DNA from: Nocardioides zhouii
Lineage (GTDB): Bacteria; Actinomycetota; Actinomycetes; Propionibacteriales; Nocardioidaceae
NCBI RefSeq assembly: GCF_004137345.1
Contig: NZ_SDWV01000022.1
Coordinates: 1 to 64,000, forward strand
Direction of reading: 5' to 3'
DNA length: 64,000 nt
Below are positions 9,256-19,005 of the stretch, piece after piece (positions within the stretch are counted from its first letter, which is position 1; each line of letters opens with the position of its first letter). The position numbers and the translations under genes were made by a program. Under the pieces are notes generated by a model that did no database searches, was not told the origin of the DNA, and worked only from the letters and a program-made list of their open reading frames with translations.

Positions 9256-10884
9256 TCACCGACCGCCCAGTTCGCCGGCCCACTGAGCCGACATGTAGGC
9301 GAAGGAACTCACTGCACCCGAGAGCTCGCGGTTCATCACCAACACCGTGTTCGGTTGCACCATGGGAATCCACGGCAAAACCTCGTTGAACCGGTTCATG
9401 ACCTGAACCACGACCTTTGCACGCTCCTCGGGATCGGCCGTGGCGCGTGCCTGCGTCGTCAGCTCGATGAGCCTGTCGTCCTCGAGCCCGGCGTAGTTTC
9501 GGGAGCCGTTAGGCAGGACGATGCTGGCGACCAGCGCGACGGGGTCGGCGTAGTCGCCGTAGTCGACAGTGAGAAAACCGTCGATCCCCTCGCGCGCCTT
9601 CGGATCGATGAAGAAGTTAATGAAGTTCTCGGTGGAGACGGCCTTGAGCTTCACCTTCATACCGATCGCAGCGGCAGCTGATTCGTAGGCGCCTGCCGCG
9701 GCCGCGATCTGGGCGAGCCCCGCAGTCATGCCGATGGTCACGGTCTTTCCCTCAGCGCCCGCCTCCGCGACGAGTGCCTTCGCCTCGGACAGGTCCTGAG
9801 CCCAAGTGGGGGTCCGCTCGTAGGCCGCTTCGAAGACGTCAGGGGCGTACCCGAACGTTCCCGAATTCGAGATCCACTTGGGCATCTGCGCCGCCCCCTT
9901 GTAGACGGAGTCGATGATGCCTTCTCTGTCGAGGGCCAGGGCCAGCGCACGACGAACGCGCGCATCTCCCAACGCGCCGTCCAGGCTGCTCACGATCAGG
10001 GCATCCGTGTTGTAACCGGGCCCTTGGAAGACCTCGACATCGTCGCTTGCGCGAAGTTGATCCAGCGTCGACATGCCGGCAGGGCGATAGGTTCCATCCA
10101 CCTCACCGGTCAAGAGCGAAGACGTGAGCGCCGCCTCGTCCGCGATGCTCTTCACGGTCAACTGCTCAACCCGCGGCGTAGCCCCTTGCCAGGGGTCCGG
10201 ATTGGCCTTCATCACGATGCCCGTTGCCGGCACCCACGACTCGAGCTCATATGCCCCCGTGCACATCACTCCGCCCGAGCTCGTCCCGTACGACTCCCCG
10301 CGAGTCTCGACGTACTTCTTTTGCAATACGACGCCCGCACGGCCGGCGAGCTCACCGTCCAACCAGTAGTCCGGCGCGGTGAGGTTCAACGTGACCTGCA
10401 GGGGGTCTGTCGCGGAAATGGTGTCGACTCTGTCGAAGAAGGCGCCGTAGAACCCGCCGAGCGCTGGGTCCCGTTGACGCTCGAGGCTGTAGACCACATC
10501 CTCGGCGGTCACGGGAGTGCCGTCCCAGAACCGCGCCCCCTCATTGATGTCGAAGACGACGGTCGTTTCGGTAGGCCTGGAGATCTTCGCAACACCTGGA
10601 CCGATCGAGCCGTCCGGCATCGTGGTCAGAAGGGACTCGCACATCAACGAAACCGCTGTATTGCCGGGATAGTCGAACGTGTAGAGCGGGTCGAGGCTCT
10701 TGATGTCACCGTTGACCGCCCAGACGGCCGAAGTGACCTCGTCTGTACCGGCAGGGGTGGTGTCCGCCAGTGTCTCGCTTGGCTTGCGGTCCGAGTCGTC
10801 GGTTTGACGACCACAACCCGTAAGCGCTGCGCTGACGACAAGGGACAAGGTGATGAGGGTGCGCCATCGCGGCCGGATCGTCAT
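9256..10884 (-). CDS. Family 5 substrate-binding lipoprotein, importer 1
   Basis: This protein of about 542 aa is the extracellular receptor of importer 1. It has a lipoprotein signal peptide: basic MTIRPRWR, a hydrophobic core and the lipobox AALTGC, whose Cys would be acylated. The mature part shows the SBP_bac_5 pattern, including FWDGTPVTAEDVVYSLER near residue 125. It is the first gene of the operon and would be the most expressed. The ligand cannot be read from the sequence; SBP family 5 members bind peptides, nickel chelates, glycosides or opine-like molecules. An ATG three codons upstream (10893) is an alternative start. Confidence 0.87.
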   Translation of the reverse strand: MTIRPRWRTLITLSLVVSAALTGCGRQTDDSDRKPSETLADTTPAGTDEVTSAVWAVNGDIKSLDPLYTFDYPGNTAVSLMCESLLTTMPDGSIGPGVAKISRPTETTVVFDINEGARFWDGTPVTAEDVVYSLERQRDPALGGFYGAFFDRVDTISATDPLQVTLNLTAPDYWLDGELAGRAGVVLQKKYVETRGESYGTSSGGVMCTGAYELESWVPATGIVMKANPDPWQGATPRVEQLTVKSIADEAALTSSLLTGEVDGTYRPAGMSTLDQLRASDDVEVFQGPGYNTDALIVSSLDGALGDARVRRALALALDREGIIDSVYKGAAQMPKWISNSGTFGYAPDVFEAAYERTPTWAQDLSEAKALVAEAGAEGKTVTIGMTAGLAQIAAAAGAYESAAAAIGMKVKLKAVSTENFINFFIDPKAREGIDGFLTVDYGDYADPVALVASIVLPNGSRNYAGLEDDRLIELTTQARATADPEERAKVVVQVMNRFNEVLPWIPMVQPNTVLVMNRELSGAVSSFAYMSAQWAGELGGR

Positions 10885-10952
10885 GACGCACACCTTCTAG
10901 GGCGGCAACACCATCCGGCTCTGCTGATTCCTGCAATTTCAGGTGCGGAAAC

Positions 10953-10967
10953 TGCCTGACTAAGGCA
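10953..10967. promoter_or_regulatory. Palindromic operator upstream of importer operon 1
   Basis: TGCCT-GACTA-AGGCA is a perfect dyad with 5-base arms, about 65 bases before the start of the lipoprotein gene. It sits in the 260-base gap between the importer and the PucR regulator gene, which is transcribed towards this gap from the right. A looser dyad, CCTGCAATTTCAGG, lies 20 bases nearer the gene. The position suits an operator for operon 1. Whether PucR binds here is inference. Confidence 0.4.
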
Positions 10968-11147
10968 ATTGCTCTTGGACTGGGTAGGCCAGGCGGCGTA
11001 CGCCTTGCCTTTGGCCACACGCACTTCCGTCCGTAGAACATGTCCCTAATCGGCCCGAGTCTCACCCGGCAACGATCGCTGACTAGTCCAGCGGTGTCAG
11101 TGAGCAGGTTGGTTGGTATTTGACCCCAAACCTGCGTGCTGTCGCGT

Positions 11148-12395
11148 TCAAGGCATGCCGATCTCTGGGTCCGGCCCTAGCCCCACGTCCTTGTAGCTGA
11201 AGTCGCGTCGGTCATCGCCCGGACTGCGGTCGAGGAGATCTGCGAGGCGCAGAGCCGCAGCGAGCTCGTCCCGCCGAGCGGCCACGCTCACTCCAAGCCG
11301 AGACTCTATGGACCGCAGCCGATATGCGACCGTCCTCTCGTGCACATCTATCGCCTGGGCGGTCGTCGCGGCGTTCAGTCCCGCTCGGAAGTAGGCCCGC
11401 AAGGTGGACTTGAGCAACTCGTCGCGTGAACTTCCTTCGTCGCGGAGGGGGCCGAGTTCCCGCGAGACAAAGTCCTGGACTTCTTGACGATCCTTCAGCA
11501 TCAGCGATTCCAAAGCGACGTCACCGTAGTGAACGACTTGTGTGGCGACGAGTCTGCCCACTCGGTACGCCTGCCGGGCTTGTCTGTAGCTCAATCTGAA
11601 TCCTTCGACTCCGTGCTCAACCTCACCCAGGGCCAGGTGGGTTCCCGGCATGGCCTCGACGGCGTGTGATTGTCTTTCTAGAGCGCTCTTCAATGCGGAC
11701 GAGCCGAGCCAGCCCACGAACGATCCTGACGTTCCACTCACGACCAGTTGCCCCGCATCGAACGAGGCGGCAAGCGCTCGGATGTTGGCTTCGGGTGACC
11801 GACCCCAGGCGACCACTGCCAAGTGTGCACTGTTAAGGCTGTAGCCCAGCTGATCAACATCGGCTGGCACACCGCGGAGGATGTCGCTCACCACCACCCG
11901 CCGCTTCTGGTCCTGGTTGCGAAGGAAGTAGGCATCGTGCTCGATCTGATATGCCGCGATGACGGACTCCGTCACCCTGTTGTTCCACGCAAAATGAAAG
12001 TCAGAAGCTTGGTTGAGAACGGCCATTCGACGCTCGTCCGTGTCCACCAGTCGAAGGGTTTCCTCAACGATCGCTTGCCACAGGACAGATTGCCCCACCC
12101 GGTAGGAGCGCAGAAGGGAGTGCAGATCGATACCTGCCTGCGCCATTACTCGCACCTCTTGGAGTGCCGCGTCAGCAGCACGGTCGGGCGGTCGCCGCCC
12201 ATGCGCCAGGCCGTCCACGATGCTCGTGAGGCCAGAAAGGATGTTGGGGCGTTCGGTCTCTGCGAGTGCCGGATCGTCCATGGCATAGATTTCTGGAACC
12301 TCCCGCGCCAACGCCTCCTCGATGGCCGAGACCAGGGTCGGAATACGTGCGCCTAGAGCTTCCGCGAGACCTCGGAGGTCCGTTTCAAGCGTCAT
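11148..12395 (-). CDS. PucR/CdaR-family transcriptional regulator
   Basis: This 415-aa regulator has an N-terminal region resembling RsbT co-antagonist-like sensor domains of actinobacterial PucR proteins (residues 1-165) and a middle GGDEF-like degenerate domain. The C-terminal PucR HTH is visible as LRAYFRAGLNAATTAQAIDV followed by HERTVAYRLRSIESRLGV. The family regulates nitrogen-compound catabolism such as purine and GABA use. It lies immediately upstream of importer operon 1 in the same orientation, so it is a likely regulator of the transporter or of the neighbouring catabolic genes. The ligand is unknown. Confidence 0.85.
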   Translation of the reverse strand: MTLETDLRGLAEALGARIPTLVSAIEEALAREVPEIYAMDDPALAETERPNILSGLTSIVDGLAHGRRPPDRAADAALQEVRVMAQAGIDLHSLLRSYRVGQSVLWQAIVEETLRLVDTDERRMAVLNQASDFHFAWNNRVTESVIAAYQIEHDAYFLRNQDQKRRVVVSDILRGVPADVDQLGYSLNSAHLAVVAWGRSPEANIRALAASFDAGQLVVSGTSGSFVGWLGSSALKSALERQSHAVEAMPGTHLALGEVEHGVEGFRLSYRQARQAYRVGRLVATQVVHYGDVALESLMLKDRQEVQDFVSRELGPLRDEGSSRDELLKSTLRAYFRAGLNAATTAQAIDVHERTVAYRLRSIESRLGVSVAARRDELAAALRLADLLDRSPGDDRRDFSYKDVGLGPDPEIGMP

Positions 12396-12541
12396 GAAGC
12401 GATCCTAGGCTCGTCCTACGCGGGGGACGTGACTGCCGAACGCCGCACGGCACAACCGCATGTGACTTGACGCCCTCCAACTGCACCCATGGTTCGGCGA
12501 TCACACGTCGATGAGCGAACGGGTCGCGTTCGCAATTCTTC

Positions 12542-13174
12542 TCAGGCCCACGCGAACATGGGCTCGCCGACGTCCTGCACCCGGGTAGTCCTTCCCTCTC
12601 GAACGAGGTCCCAAAACTGCAGAAGGATCGCGCCAGTCGGGGCGAATACCAAGTGGCCGGCGACGTGGATGGCGAACGCTCGGTTCGTGTCGTCGTACGC
12701 GGCAAGGGGCTCCACGGCACCCAGCGCATCCATTCGCACGTAGAAGGCACTCGCGACTTCAGTCGGGTTGGGCTGCAGCCCCGCCAAAGGCGTATCGCTC
12801 ACGAGCACCACCGGCGTGATGAGGCTGCCAGAGCGGGTGATGTAGTCATCAAGCAGGTGGTGTCTTCGCCACTGCCCTGCAGCTAGGCCGACCTCTTCCT
12901 CAGTCTCTCGACTCGCGGTCTCCCATGCGGACTCACCCGATGCGATGTGTCCACCTGGCAGCGCATACTGACCGGGGTGGGCACGCAGCCCACTCGCGCG
13001 AACTGTCAGCGGGAAGCACCATGCCCCATCTGAGTCGCGGCAGAGTGCGATCGCTACAGCCGCAGCCCGACCCGCCCGACTTGCAGGTAGACGTTGGAAC
13101 GTCTGGAGTCGACGCTCGATGGCGTGGAGGTCGTACAGATGCTGCGGGTCTTCGTCGCCGGGCGAGGCACTCAA
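12542..13174 (-). CDS. NUDIX hydrolase, CoA-pyrophosphatase-like
   Basis: The 210-aa enzyme carries a complete NUDIX box: a glycine in PGGHIASGES, then RETEEEVGL, matching G-x5-E-x7-RE-x2-EE-x-G. HPGQYALPGGH just before it resembles the NudL/CoA pyrophosphatase subgroup. I choose a TTG start at 13174 because a strong AAGGAGG lies five bases upstream. The only ATG (13222) would start inside that leader, directly after the stop of the acyl-CoA synthetase gene. Following an acyl-CoA ligase, cleavage of a CoA derivative would make sense, but this is inference. Confidence 0.8.
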   Translation of the reverse strand: MSASPGDEDPQHLYDLHAIERRLQTFQRLPASRAGRAAAVAIALCRDSDGAWCFPLTVRASGLRAHPGQYALPGGHIASGESAWETASRETEEEVGLAAGQWRRHHLLDDYITRSGSLITPVVLVSDTPLAGLQPNPTEVASAFYVRMDALGAVEPLAAYDDTNRAFAIHVAGHLVFAPTGAILLQFWDLVREGRTTRVQDVGEPMFAWA

Positions 13175-13222
13175 CCGTTCCTCCTTCTCCTCGTTGATGC
13201 AGTTCAGCGCTTGTCGCTGCAA

Positions 13223-14833
13223 CTACGCAGGAGCCTTAGCGCGGACAGCCTTGCGACGCTCAAGCTCGCCAACGATCTCCTTCGCGAGTTCTCTCTTCAG
13301 CACCTTGTTGTTCACGCTGAGTGGCAGTTCATCGCGATAGACGACATGCCGCGGCTTCTTGTACGACGCGATGTGCTCACCTACGTAGGCGATGCAGTCC
13401 TCGGCAGCGAGTTCGGCACCCGGGTGCAGGACAAGAACGGCGCACACCGCCTCTCCAAACTCGTCGTCCGAAACGCCGACGACAGCGGCTAGACGCACGG
13501 ACGGGTGATCCAGGAGGACATCCTCGATCTCGGCGGGGTAGACGTTCTGCCCCTTCGAGATGATCAGGTCGCGCTTGCGACCTTCAATGTAGAGATAGCC
13601 CTCGTCATCAATGCGTCCGATGTCACCAGTACGTAGCCAACCGTCGACGATCGCCTCCGCGGTTAGTTCAGGGGCATGCCAGTACCCGCTCATGACGGCG
13701 TCTCCAGCGGTACAAATCTCTCCCCTTTCCCCTCGTGGCAGATCCTGACCGTCTGGGCCGATCACCTTCATCGTCTGGTACGGCACGGCGCGCCCCACGG
13801 AGCCAGGGTGGGCGACGATGTCGTCGTCGAGGATGTGCGTGATGAGACCGCCTTCGCTGAGGCCATAGCCGATGGCGCGTCCGATGTGTGGCCAGCGTTC
13901 ATGGAAACGTCTCATGAGCAGGTCAGGCGTTTGCTCGCCGCCGATGCCCGCGTGACGCATGCTCTCAAGCCCGAAGGGGTGCTGAGCGTCGGCCTCCAGC
14001 ATCGGCTGGATCATCGTTGGAAATATGATGGCGTGGGTCGCTTTCCAACGGTCGATGTAGTCCGACATCCGTCGCGGGCTCCATCCGCGACTGGGAAGGA
14101 TCGCGACCGTGCCCCCGGCTGCGAGCGTTGCATTGCTCAATTCATTGATGCCCGCCATGTTGAACAACGGCGGGACCACCAAGGAGACGGCATCCTGTGA
14201 CAGTCCGGGGATCACGAGCGTCTGTGCCACTGCGTAGGTAAGCACGTTGCGGTGACTGAGGCAGATCCCCTTGGGCCGCCCCGTGGTCCCGGACGAGAAC
14301 ATCAGGAGGTGTGGGTCCGAAGTTTCGTACGGTCCCGCCAAAGACGGCTCCGCCGCCATCTGCTCGTACTCAGCGCCTCCTTCGTCTGACCCGAGCACGA
14401 CGACCTGGACTGCGGACCCCTTAGCGGCCGTGACGGTTCGCACGAGCGGCTCGAGCTCCTCATCAGTGAAAAAGAGCGCTGGTTCGGCGTCACCGAGGAT
14501 GCCGTCCAGTTCCTTCTCGCTGAGACGAAAGTTCAGCGGAACGAACGTCACGCCGGCGTAGGCGCAACCGAAGTAGAGCTCGAAGATCTCGCCACGGTTG
14601 AAGAGCATGCACGCGACGCGGTCACCACGACGCAGACCACGCCTGCGGAACGCTGCCGCCAATCCCAGCGCGCGACGACGGAGCTCCTCGTACGTGCGGG
14701 AGCCGGACTCCCACACGAGCGCCTCACGTCGAGGGTCGATCGTGCAGGGCAACCCGTCGGCTCCGAGCATCCAGGCCACCGACATGTTGGATTCTGCGAA
14801 CGACCCCACCGAAGGGGCCTCAGTCGTTGTCAC
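13223..14833 (-). CDS. Acyl-CoA synthetase (AMP-forming)
   Basis: This 536-aa ANL-superfamily ligase activates a carboxylic acid to its acyl-AMP and then to the CoA thioester. Motifs visible are the P-loop MFSSGTTGRPKGI (about residue 178), YGLSEGG, GWLRTGDIGRIDDEGYLYI and the hinge GRKRDLIISKGQNVYPAEIE. The C-terminal catalytic lysine lies in VNNKVLKREL. The start overlaps the stop of the 369-aa gene by four bases, so these two are coupled. The acid substrate is unknown; its neighbours suggest a breakdown product of the imported compound. Confidence 0.87.
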   Translation of the reverse strand: MTTTEAPSVGSFAESNMSVAWMLGADGLPCTIDPRREALVWESGSRTYEELRRRALGLAAAFRRRGLRRGDRVACMLFNRGEIFELYFGCAYAGVTFVPLNFRLSEKELDGILGDAEPALFFTDEELEPLVRTVTAAKGSAVQVVVLGSDEGGAEYEQMAAEPSLAGPYETSDPHLLMFSSGTTGRPKGICLSHRNVLTYAVAQTLVIPGLSQDAVSLVVPPLFNMAGINELSNATLAAGGTVAILPSRGWSPRRMSDYIDRWKATHAIIFPTMIQPMLEADAQHPFGLESMRHAGIGGEQTPDLLMRRFHERWPHIGRAIGYGLSEGGLITHILDDDIVAHPGSVGRAVPYQTMKVIGPDGQDLPRGERGEICTAGDAVMSGYWHAPELTAEAIVDGWLRTGDIGRIDDEGYLYIEGRKRDLIISKGQNVYPAEIEDVLLDHPSVRLAAVVGVSDDEFGEAVCAVLVLHPGAELAAEDCIAYVGEHIASYKKPRHVVYRDELPLSVNNKVLKRELAKEIVGELERRKAVRAKAPA

Positions 14834-15939
14834 GACGCACCGTCCCGCTCGAACTTCCAGGTCTGCTTGCTGCCGTTGCTCAGGACGATCTTTGCCCCCA
14901 TCTCAGCGGCCGCGCCGGACCAGCCGTGCAGGACCGCCTGGTAGGGCAGGGACCTCAGCGCCTCCGGGAGTTGGGAGACGCGGTCTGCGATTGGGTCCCG
15001 ATCGACCACGACCGACACCGAACCGTCGTCGGCGACGACCTCCTCGACCGCCCAGCCCGACATGTCGAGCAGCGCCGCGAACGAGGACGCCACGCCGTGA
15101 ACACCCTGCTCATCAGAAAGAGCCGCCAGGATAGGGAGGTGGGAGTAGGTGGATTGAGCGACCGCGATGTCGAGGTCTGCGGCCACCTCGGCCCCAAACA
15201 CCTCTAGCGCCGTCGCCATCCTGTCCCATGCCCAGTGAACCGCGAAGTTCCGCAACGCCTTGAGCCGGCGGTCCTCAGGCCAGTCGTGCGACGAGAGCTC
15301 CGCACAGTGCCTGGAAGCGAGCGGCGGCGCCGGCTCGCCCCATGCCTGCCGGTACCGATCGGCGGGCTCCTCGACAGGAGCACCCGTGTCCAAGAAGTAG
15401 CCTCCCGTGAAGGGGTCACCGCGAGACACCATGTGCGTCGCCACGAACACGAGTCCCGGAGCTCCGAGGGACATGCCGTTTCGAGCATGCCACCCCGGAA
15501 AGATCGACAGCCAATGCTCCTCGCCGAACGTCTGATCACCCATGGCCCCGGTGGCCGGAAGATAAATGATCCAAGCCTTGGAGGACGACTCGACTGAGAT
15601 TCGAGTCCGGATCCCCCCGAGGGCGTTGGACATGAGGTGGTACTTGGCAGCTCGCACAGCTGGGGGGTCCGAGTTCGGGATCCCCAGCTTCTCCTGAGCT
15701 GGCATGAAGAACTGCCGCTGGTGGGACGCGTACAGCTCAGTGATGTAGCCACTCCAAGCGGCCACTCCGAACCGCCGGATGAGCAGGTTGTCGACGTTGA
15801 TGTTAACTGCGTCCCAGTATGCCGACGCCTCATATGCCTTGTCTGCGAGCGACCAACCTTCGTAATGCTCCGGAGGTGCGCTTCCGACGAAGTCGTTGTC
15901 GAGGACGACTAGCTCGTGGACCTGTTGGGCGTCGGTCAT
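14830..15939 (-). CDS. Unrecognised 369-aa protein of the catabolic cluster
   Basis: I do not recognise this family. The protein is soluble, acidic, and rich in Trp and aromatic residues (GWSLADKAYEASAYWD near the start, HWLSIFPGWHARNG in the middle). It has a histidine/tryptophan-rich centre, FAVHWAWDRMATALEVFGAE, near residue 235. No cofactor motif is evident. It is translationally coupled to the downstream acyl-CoA synthetase and follows a substrate-binding lipoprotein, so it is likely a catabolic enzyme or accessory protein acting between import and CoA activation. Structural prediction would be the best route to a function. Confidence 0.7.
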   Translation of the reverse strand: MTDAQQVHELVVLDNDFVGSAPPEHYEGWSLADKAYEASAYWDAVNINVDNLLIRRFGVAAWSGYITELYASHQRQFFMPAQEKLGIPNSDPPAVRAAKYHLMSNALGGIRTRISVESSSKAWIIYLPATGAMGDQTFGEEHWLSIFPGWHARNGMSLGAPGLVFVATHMVSRGDPFTGGYFLDTGAPVEEPADRYRQAWGEPAPPLASRHCAELSSHDWPEDRRLKALRNFAVHWAWDRMATALEVFGAEVAADLDIAVAQSTYSHLPILAALSDEQGVHGVASSFAALLDMSGWAVEEVVADDGSVSVVVDRDPIADRVSQLPEALRSLPYQAVLHGWSGAAAEMGAKIVLSNGSKQTWKFERDGAS

Positions 15940-16069
15940 TGAATCTCTACTCCCCTGATAGTTTCCGCGTCCGAATGTCGGTTGTCGCAGCCCGTGTTGC
16001 GGCCGCCAATCCGACGGATGCCCACGGGACGACTGCGCCTGCGAGCTGCTTGCAAGCCAATGGTTGACG

Positions 16070-17728
16070 TCACTGCGTCAGCCACGCGTCGAGCACCCGA
16101 TAGTCGTTGAGCGGGCCAGCCTTGCCGGATCGCAGACCGCCGACCTTCTTTGATGCGGCATCGAGCCAGTCCGAGAAGCCCCAGACAAGGTGCCCGCCCT
16201 CGGCAACCTGCTGGCGCTGGACATCCCCCCACAGCTCTGAAGCACGAGACGGGTCAGGCTCGGAGATTGCTTGGTCGAGCTTCGTCTGGCTGTCCGGAAG
16301 TGCGTTCCAGCCGGTCTCGTCTGCTTGACAACCTACGAGCAGCTGACCGGCGGCGAACGCAGTGAGAGACGGCACGGTGTTCGCGGCGTCCTGTCCGAAA
16401 GAACGCGGGGCTGGCCATCCCGCTGCTGCGGTGAAGTACGTCGAGTACGGGATGGGCTCCACCTTGACGTTCAACCCAGCCTTCTTCGCCTGCTCGGCGA
16501 GCAGGGTCGCAGCATTGAGGTACCGCGGCACCCCAGCCACCGTTTGCAAGGTGAGGGTTGCGCTCGCTGCGCCGGCCGCCTTCAGCAAGGACTTCGCCTT
16601 GTCGATGTCATGCGCAGCGGTAACGTCCTCAAGGATATAGGCCACGTCAGTGACGTAGATGTCGTTCCCCACTCGCCCTAGCCCGTTGAAGACACCGTCC
16701 ACCAGTGCCTGACGGTCGACCAAGAGCTTCATCGCCTGTCGCACGCGCACGTCGGCGAAGGGCCCCTCGCTGACCCGCATGGTGAAGTAGTTCGCTTGTG
16801 TCCCGGCAGCGCCCAGTACGTTGACCTCCTTCGACGAAAGCTGCCTCTTGGCGAATTCGCTCGCATACAGAGGCGCGACGTCGATTTGGCCGCCGAGCAA
16901 AGCATAGTTGCGTGAGTTCTCGTCATTGAACGAGGAGTCGATGACCAACTTGTCGATGTAGGGCTTCTCCGCGTCGCCCCAGTACTCCGGATTCCTGGTG
17001 AACACGCTCTGCGAACCAGGGTTGAATGACTCGAACTTGAACGGGCCCGTGCCTACCGGTTGCGTGTTGAACGAATCCGGAGCTGCCCCGTTCTGAATGA
17101 CAGAGCAGTTCACGTAAGTGAGCAGGCTCGCGAACTCGGCGGCAGGGCGAACGAGGGGCACAACCACCGCGAGAGGTCCGTCTTTGCGCACGGCCTTGAA
17201 ATCGATGAACTGACGGACAATCCCGTTCGCGTAGCTCGCCGACGACGACCACGACTGGATCGTCCAGAGCACGTCGTCAGCAGTGAACGGCTTTCCGTCG
17301 TGCCAATTCACCCCATCCCGCAGGCGGATCGTCCAGGACGTCGCGTCCTTGTTCGGTTCCGCGGAAAGCGCGAGCTCCGGCTCCAACGACTGGATGTCCG
17401 CACCCACGCGGAACAAGTGGTCGTACAACTGGTAGGAGCGAAGGAGGTCAGTGTACGTGGCAGCGACGGCGGGATTTAGCGTCTCGGAGGCGCCGCCGGT
17501 GATCATGCCGAGCCGCAACGTGCCGCCGCGAACCGGCTTTCCCCCGCCGAGGGACTCGAGCGGCTTCAGCGGTGTCCCAGGGTCCGGCGCGCCACCGCTG
17601 CAGGCACTCAGCAGCGAACCCGCGCCCATCACCAGCGCGCCAGCCGCGCCGAATTCAAGCAGTCGGCGTCGGGTAAAGCCGCCGTCGCCGTTGCGCTGGT
17701 TAGGTGTCCACAATTTTTCTGACGACAT
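16070..17728 (-). CDS. Family 5 substrate-binding lipoprotein with TAT-type signal
   Basis: This protein of about 552 aa is an extracellular solute receptor. Its N-terminus has a twin-arginine motif (FTRRRLLEFGA), a hydrophobic stretch and the lipobox LLSAC near residue 45, so it is probably exported folded and lipid-anchored. The SBP_bac_5 core is shown by VNWHDGKPFTADDVLWTIQS. No permease follows it. It probably serves importer 2 (permeases and double ATPase at 20409-24144), which lacks its own binding protein. Two ATGs at 17734 and 17728 are possible starts. Confidence 0.86.
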   Translation of the reverse strand: MSSEKLWTPNQRNGDGGFTRRRLLEFGAAGALVMGAGSLLSACSGGAPDPGTPLKPLESLGGGKPVRGGTLRLGMITGGASETLNPAVAATYTDLLRSYQLYDHLFRVGADIQSLEPELALSAEPNKDATSWTIRLRDGVNWHDGKPFTADDVLWTIQSWSSSASYANGIVRQFIDFKAVRKDGPLAVVVPLVRPAAEFASLLTYVNCSVIQNGAAPDSFNTQPVGTGPFKFESFNPGSQSVFTRNPEYWGDAEKPYIDKLVIDSSFNDENSRNYALLGGQIDVAPLYASEFAKRQLSSKEVNVLGAAGTQANYFTMRVSEGPFADVRVRQAMKLLVDRQALVDGVFNGLGRVGNDIYVTDVAYILEDVTAAHDIDKAKSLLKAAGAASATLTLQTVAGVPRYLNAATLLAEQAKKAGLNVKVEPIPYSTYFTAAAGWPAPRSFGQDAANTVPSLTAFAAGQLLVGCQADETGWNALPDSQTKLDQAISEPDPSRASELWGDVQRQQVAEGGHLVWGFSDWLDAASKKVGGLRSGKAGPLNDYRVLDAWLTQ

Positions 17729-17866
17729 GGCCAATCTTCCTTACATGAGCATGCGGGTGGAGTTGAGGTCCCGAGCTGTGCAGTCGGTGGCGCCCGGCGC
17801 GAGTGCTAGGGCGATGGTTGGTTGCGGTCGAGTCACGTTCCCGCGGGCCTGTTGGCGACGCTGGAC

Positions 17867-18775
17867 TCAAGCAAGGGGCGCGTGCTTGGCATCACCGTGA
17901 GCTCCGACTGTCCGATCAGTCGTCAGCAAGGCCTCATAGACGGCTGACACATCGTCGGCACCGTGACCTTTGGCCGATGCCGCAAGGAAGAGGTTGCGGA
18001 TCTCCCGTAGTGGAGCTGTGACCAGGCCGAGCTCTTCGGCTTCGTCGATGACCAAACCTGCCGTGAGTGCGAAGGTGTCGATCGAGAAGATGTCGGTCGC
18101 GTACTGACGCGCGACCATCTGTGGGATGTATGACTCGGCCCCAGTGACGCGTAGCGTCGGATCCTCGACGAGTGCCGAGACCAGTGCGTCGTCGGGCAAC
18201 CCCAGGCCTTTGAACGCCGCTGCGGAGTAGGCAACTGCTATCGCTTGGAACATGTAGCTCAACCACAGAGCGAACTCGGTGCGCGACGCGTTGCCGACAG
18301 GCCCAACGAAGTGCACATGCTTTCCCAGTGTGTCCAGGATCCCGCGCCAGTACTGAGCGTCCACCTCTTCTGCCGCGATGTAGAAGTGACCTGCATGTGA
18401 GCGCACTAACTCGGGGTAGACCGTGATGTCGAGCTCGGCGAGGCGGCCGCCGTGCTGTGCAACCTCATTCGCCAACTCGACGATCTCGGATGCGGAGGTG
18501 TGTGCAACGCTGAGCACCCTTCGCCCATCGAGTGCTTCCGCATTGGACGGTGCCAACAACAGCTCTCGTGTTGAGGCGCCGTCCGGAAGCACCACGATCG
18601 CCGACTCACATGACGTCAGGGCCTGCGCGGCCGACTCGACGACATGAGCTCCCATCTTCTGCAAGGGCAGAGCCTTTTCCCGGGTGCGGTTGTACACCGT
18701 GACGGCATGGCCGGCACTGAGAAGCCCCTCGGCGAGGGCAGATCCCATCGATCCGGTGCCGATCACTGCAATCAC
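17867..18775 (-). CDS. NAD(P)-dependent imine-reductase-like dehydrogenase (copy 1)
   Basis: The 302-aa protein has a 6-phosphogluconate-dehydrogenase-type Rossmann domain with VIGTGSMGSALAEGL and the NADP-type NRT after strand 2. An all-helical C-terminal domain like that of imine reductases and reductive aminases follows. I place the start at a GTG (18775) five bases after a perfect GGAGG; an earlier ATG would add 47 residues of spurious sequence. It is followed by the TAT-type lipoprotein gene. A role in reducing or oxidising a cyclic imine, such as a pyrroline related to GABA, would fit the region but is inference. Confidence 0.8.
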   Translation of the reverse strand: MIAVIGTGSMGSALAEGLLSAGHAVTVYNRTREKALPLQKMGAHVVESAAQALTSCESAIVVLPDGASTRELLLAPSNAEALDGRRVLSVAHTSASEIVELANEVAQHGGRLAELDITVYPELVRSHAGHFYIAAEEVDAQYWRGILDTLGKHVHFVGPVGNASRTEFALWLSYMFQAIAVAYSAAAFKGLGLPDDALVSALVEDPTLRVTGAESYIPQMVARQYATDIFSIDTFALTAGLVIDEAEELGLVTAPLREIRNLFLAASAKGHGADDVSAVYEALLTTDRTVGAHGDAKHAPLA

Positions 18776-19005
18776 GAAGACCTCCAGTAAGTGGCCGACG
18801 CCCCGAGCAGAGACGGCGGAGTCGTGACCTCTTTGTTGCCGGGTGACACACCGGCAGCGGTGAGCCAGCAGGACGATTGAGGCGTGGTGCTGCGGATCAT
18901 TTGGGGGCTCCAACACTTTTCTGCGGCGGCCGTACTCCTCGAGCGTTCATACGACCCCTTCCGCTTCGTTGTGGTGAGGACACTGCCACCAGGACCCGAG
19001 TGGTG

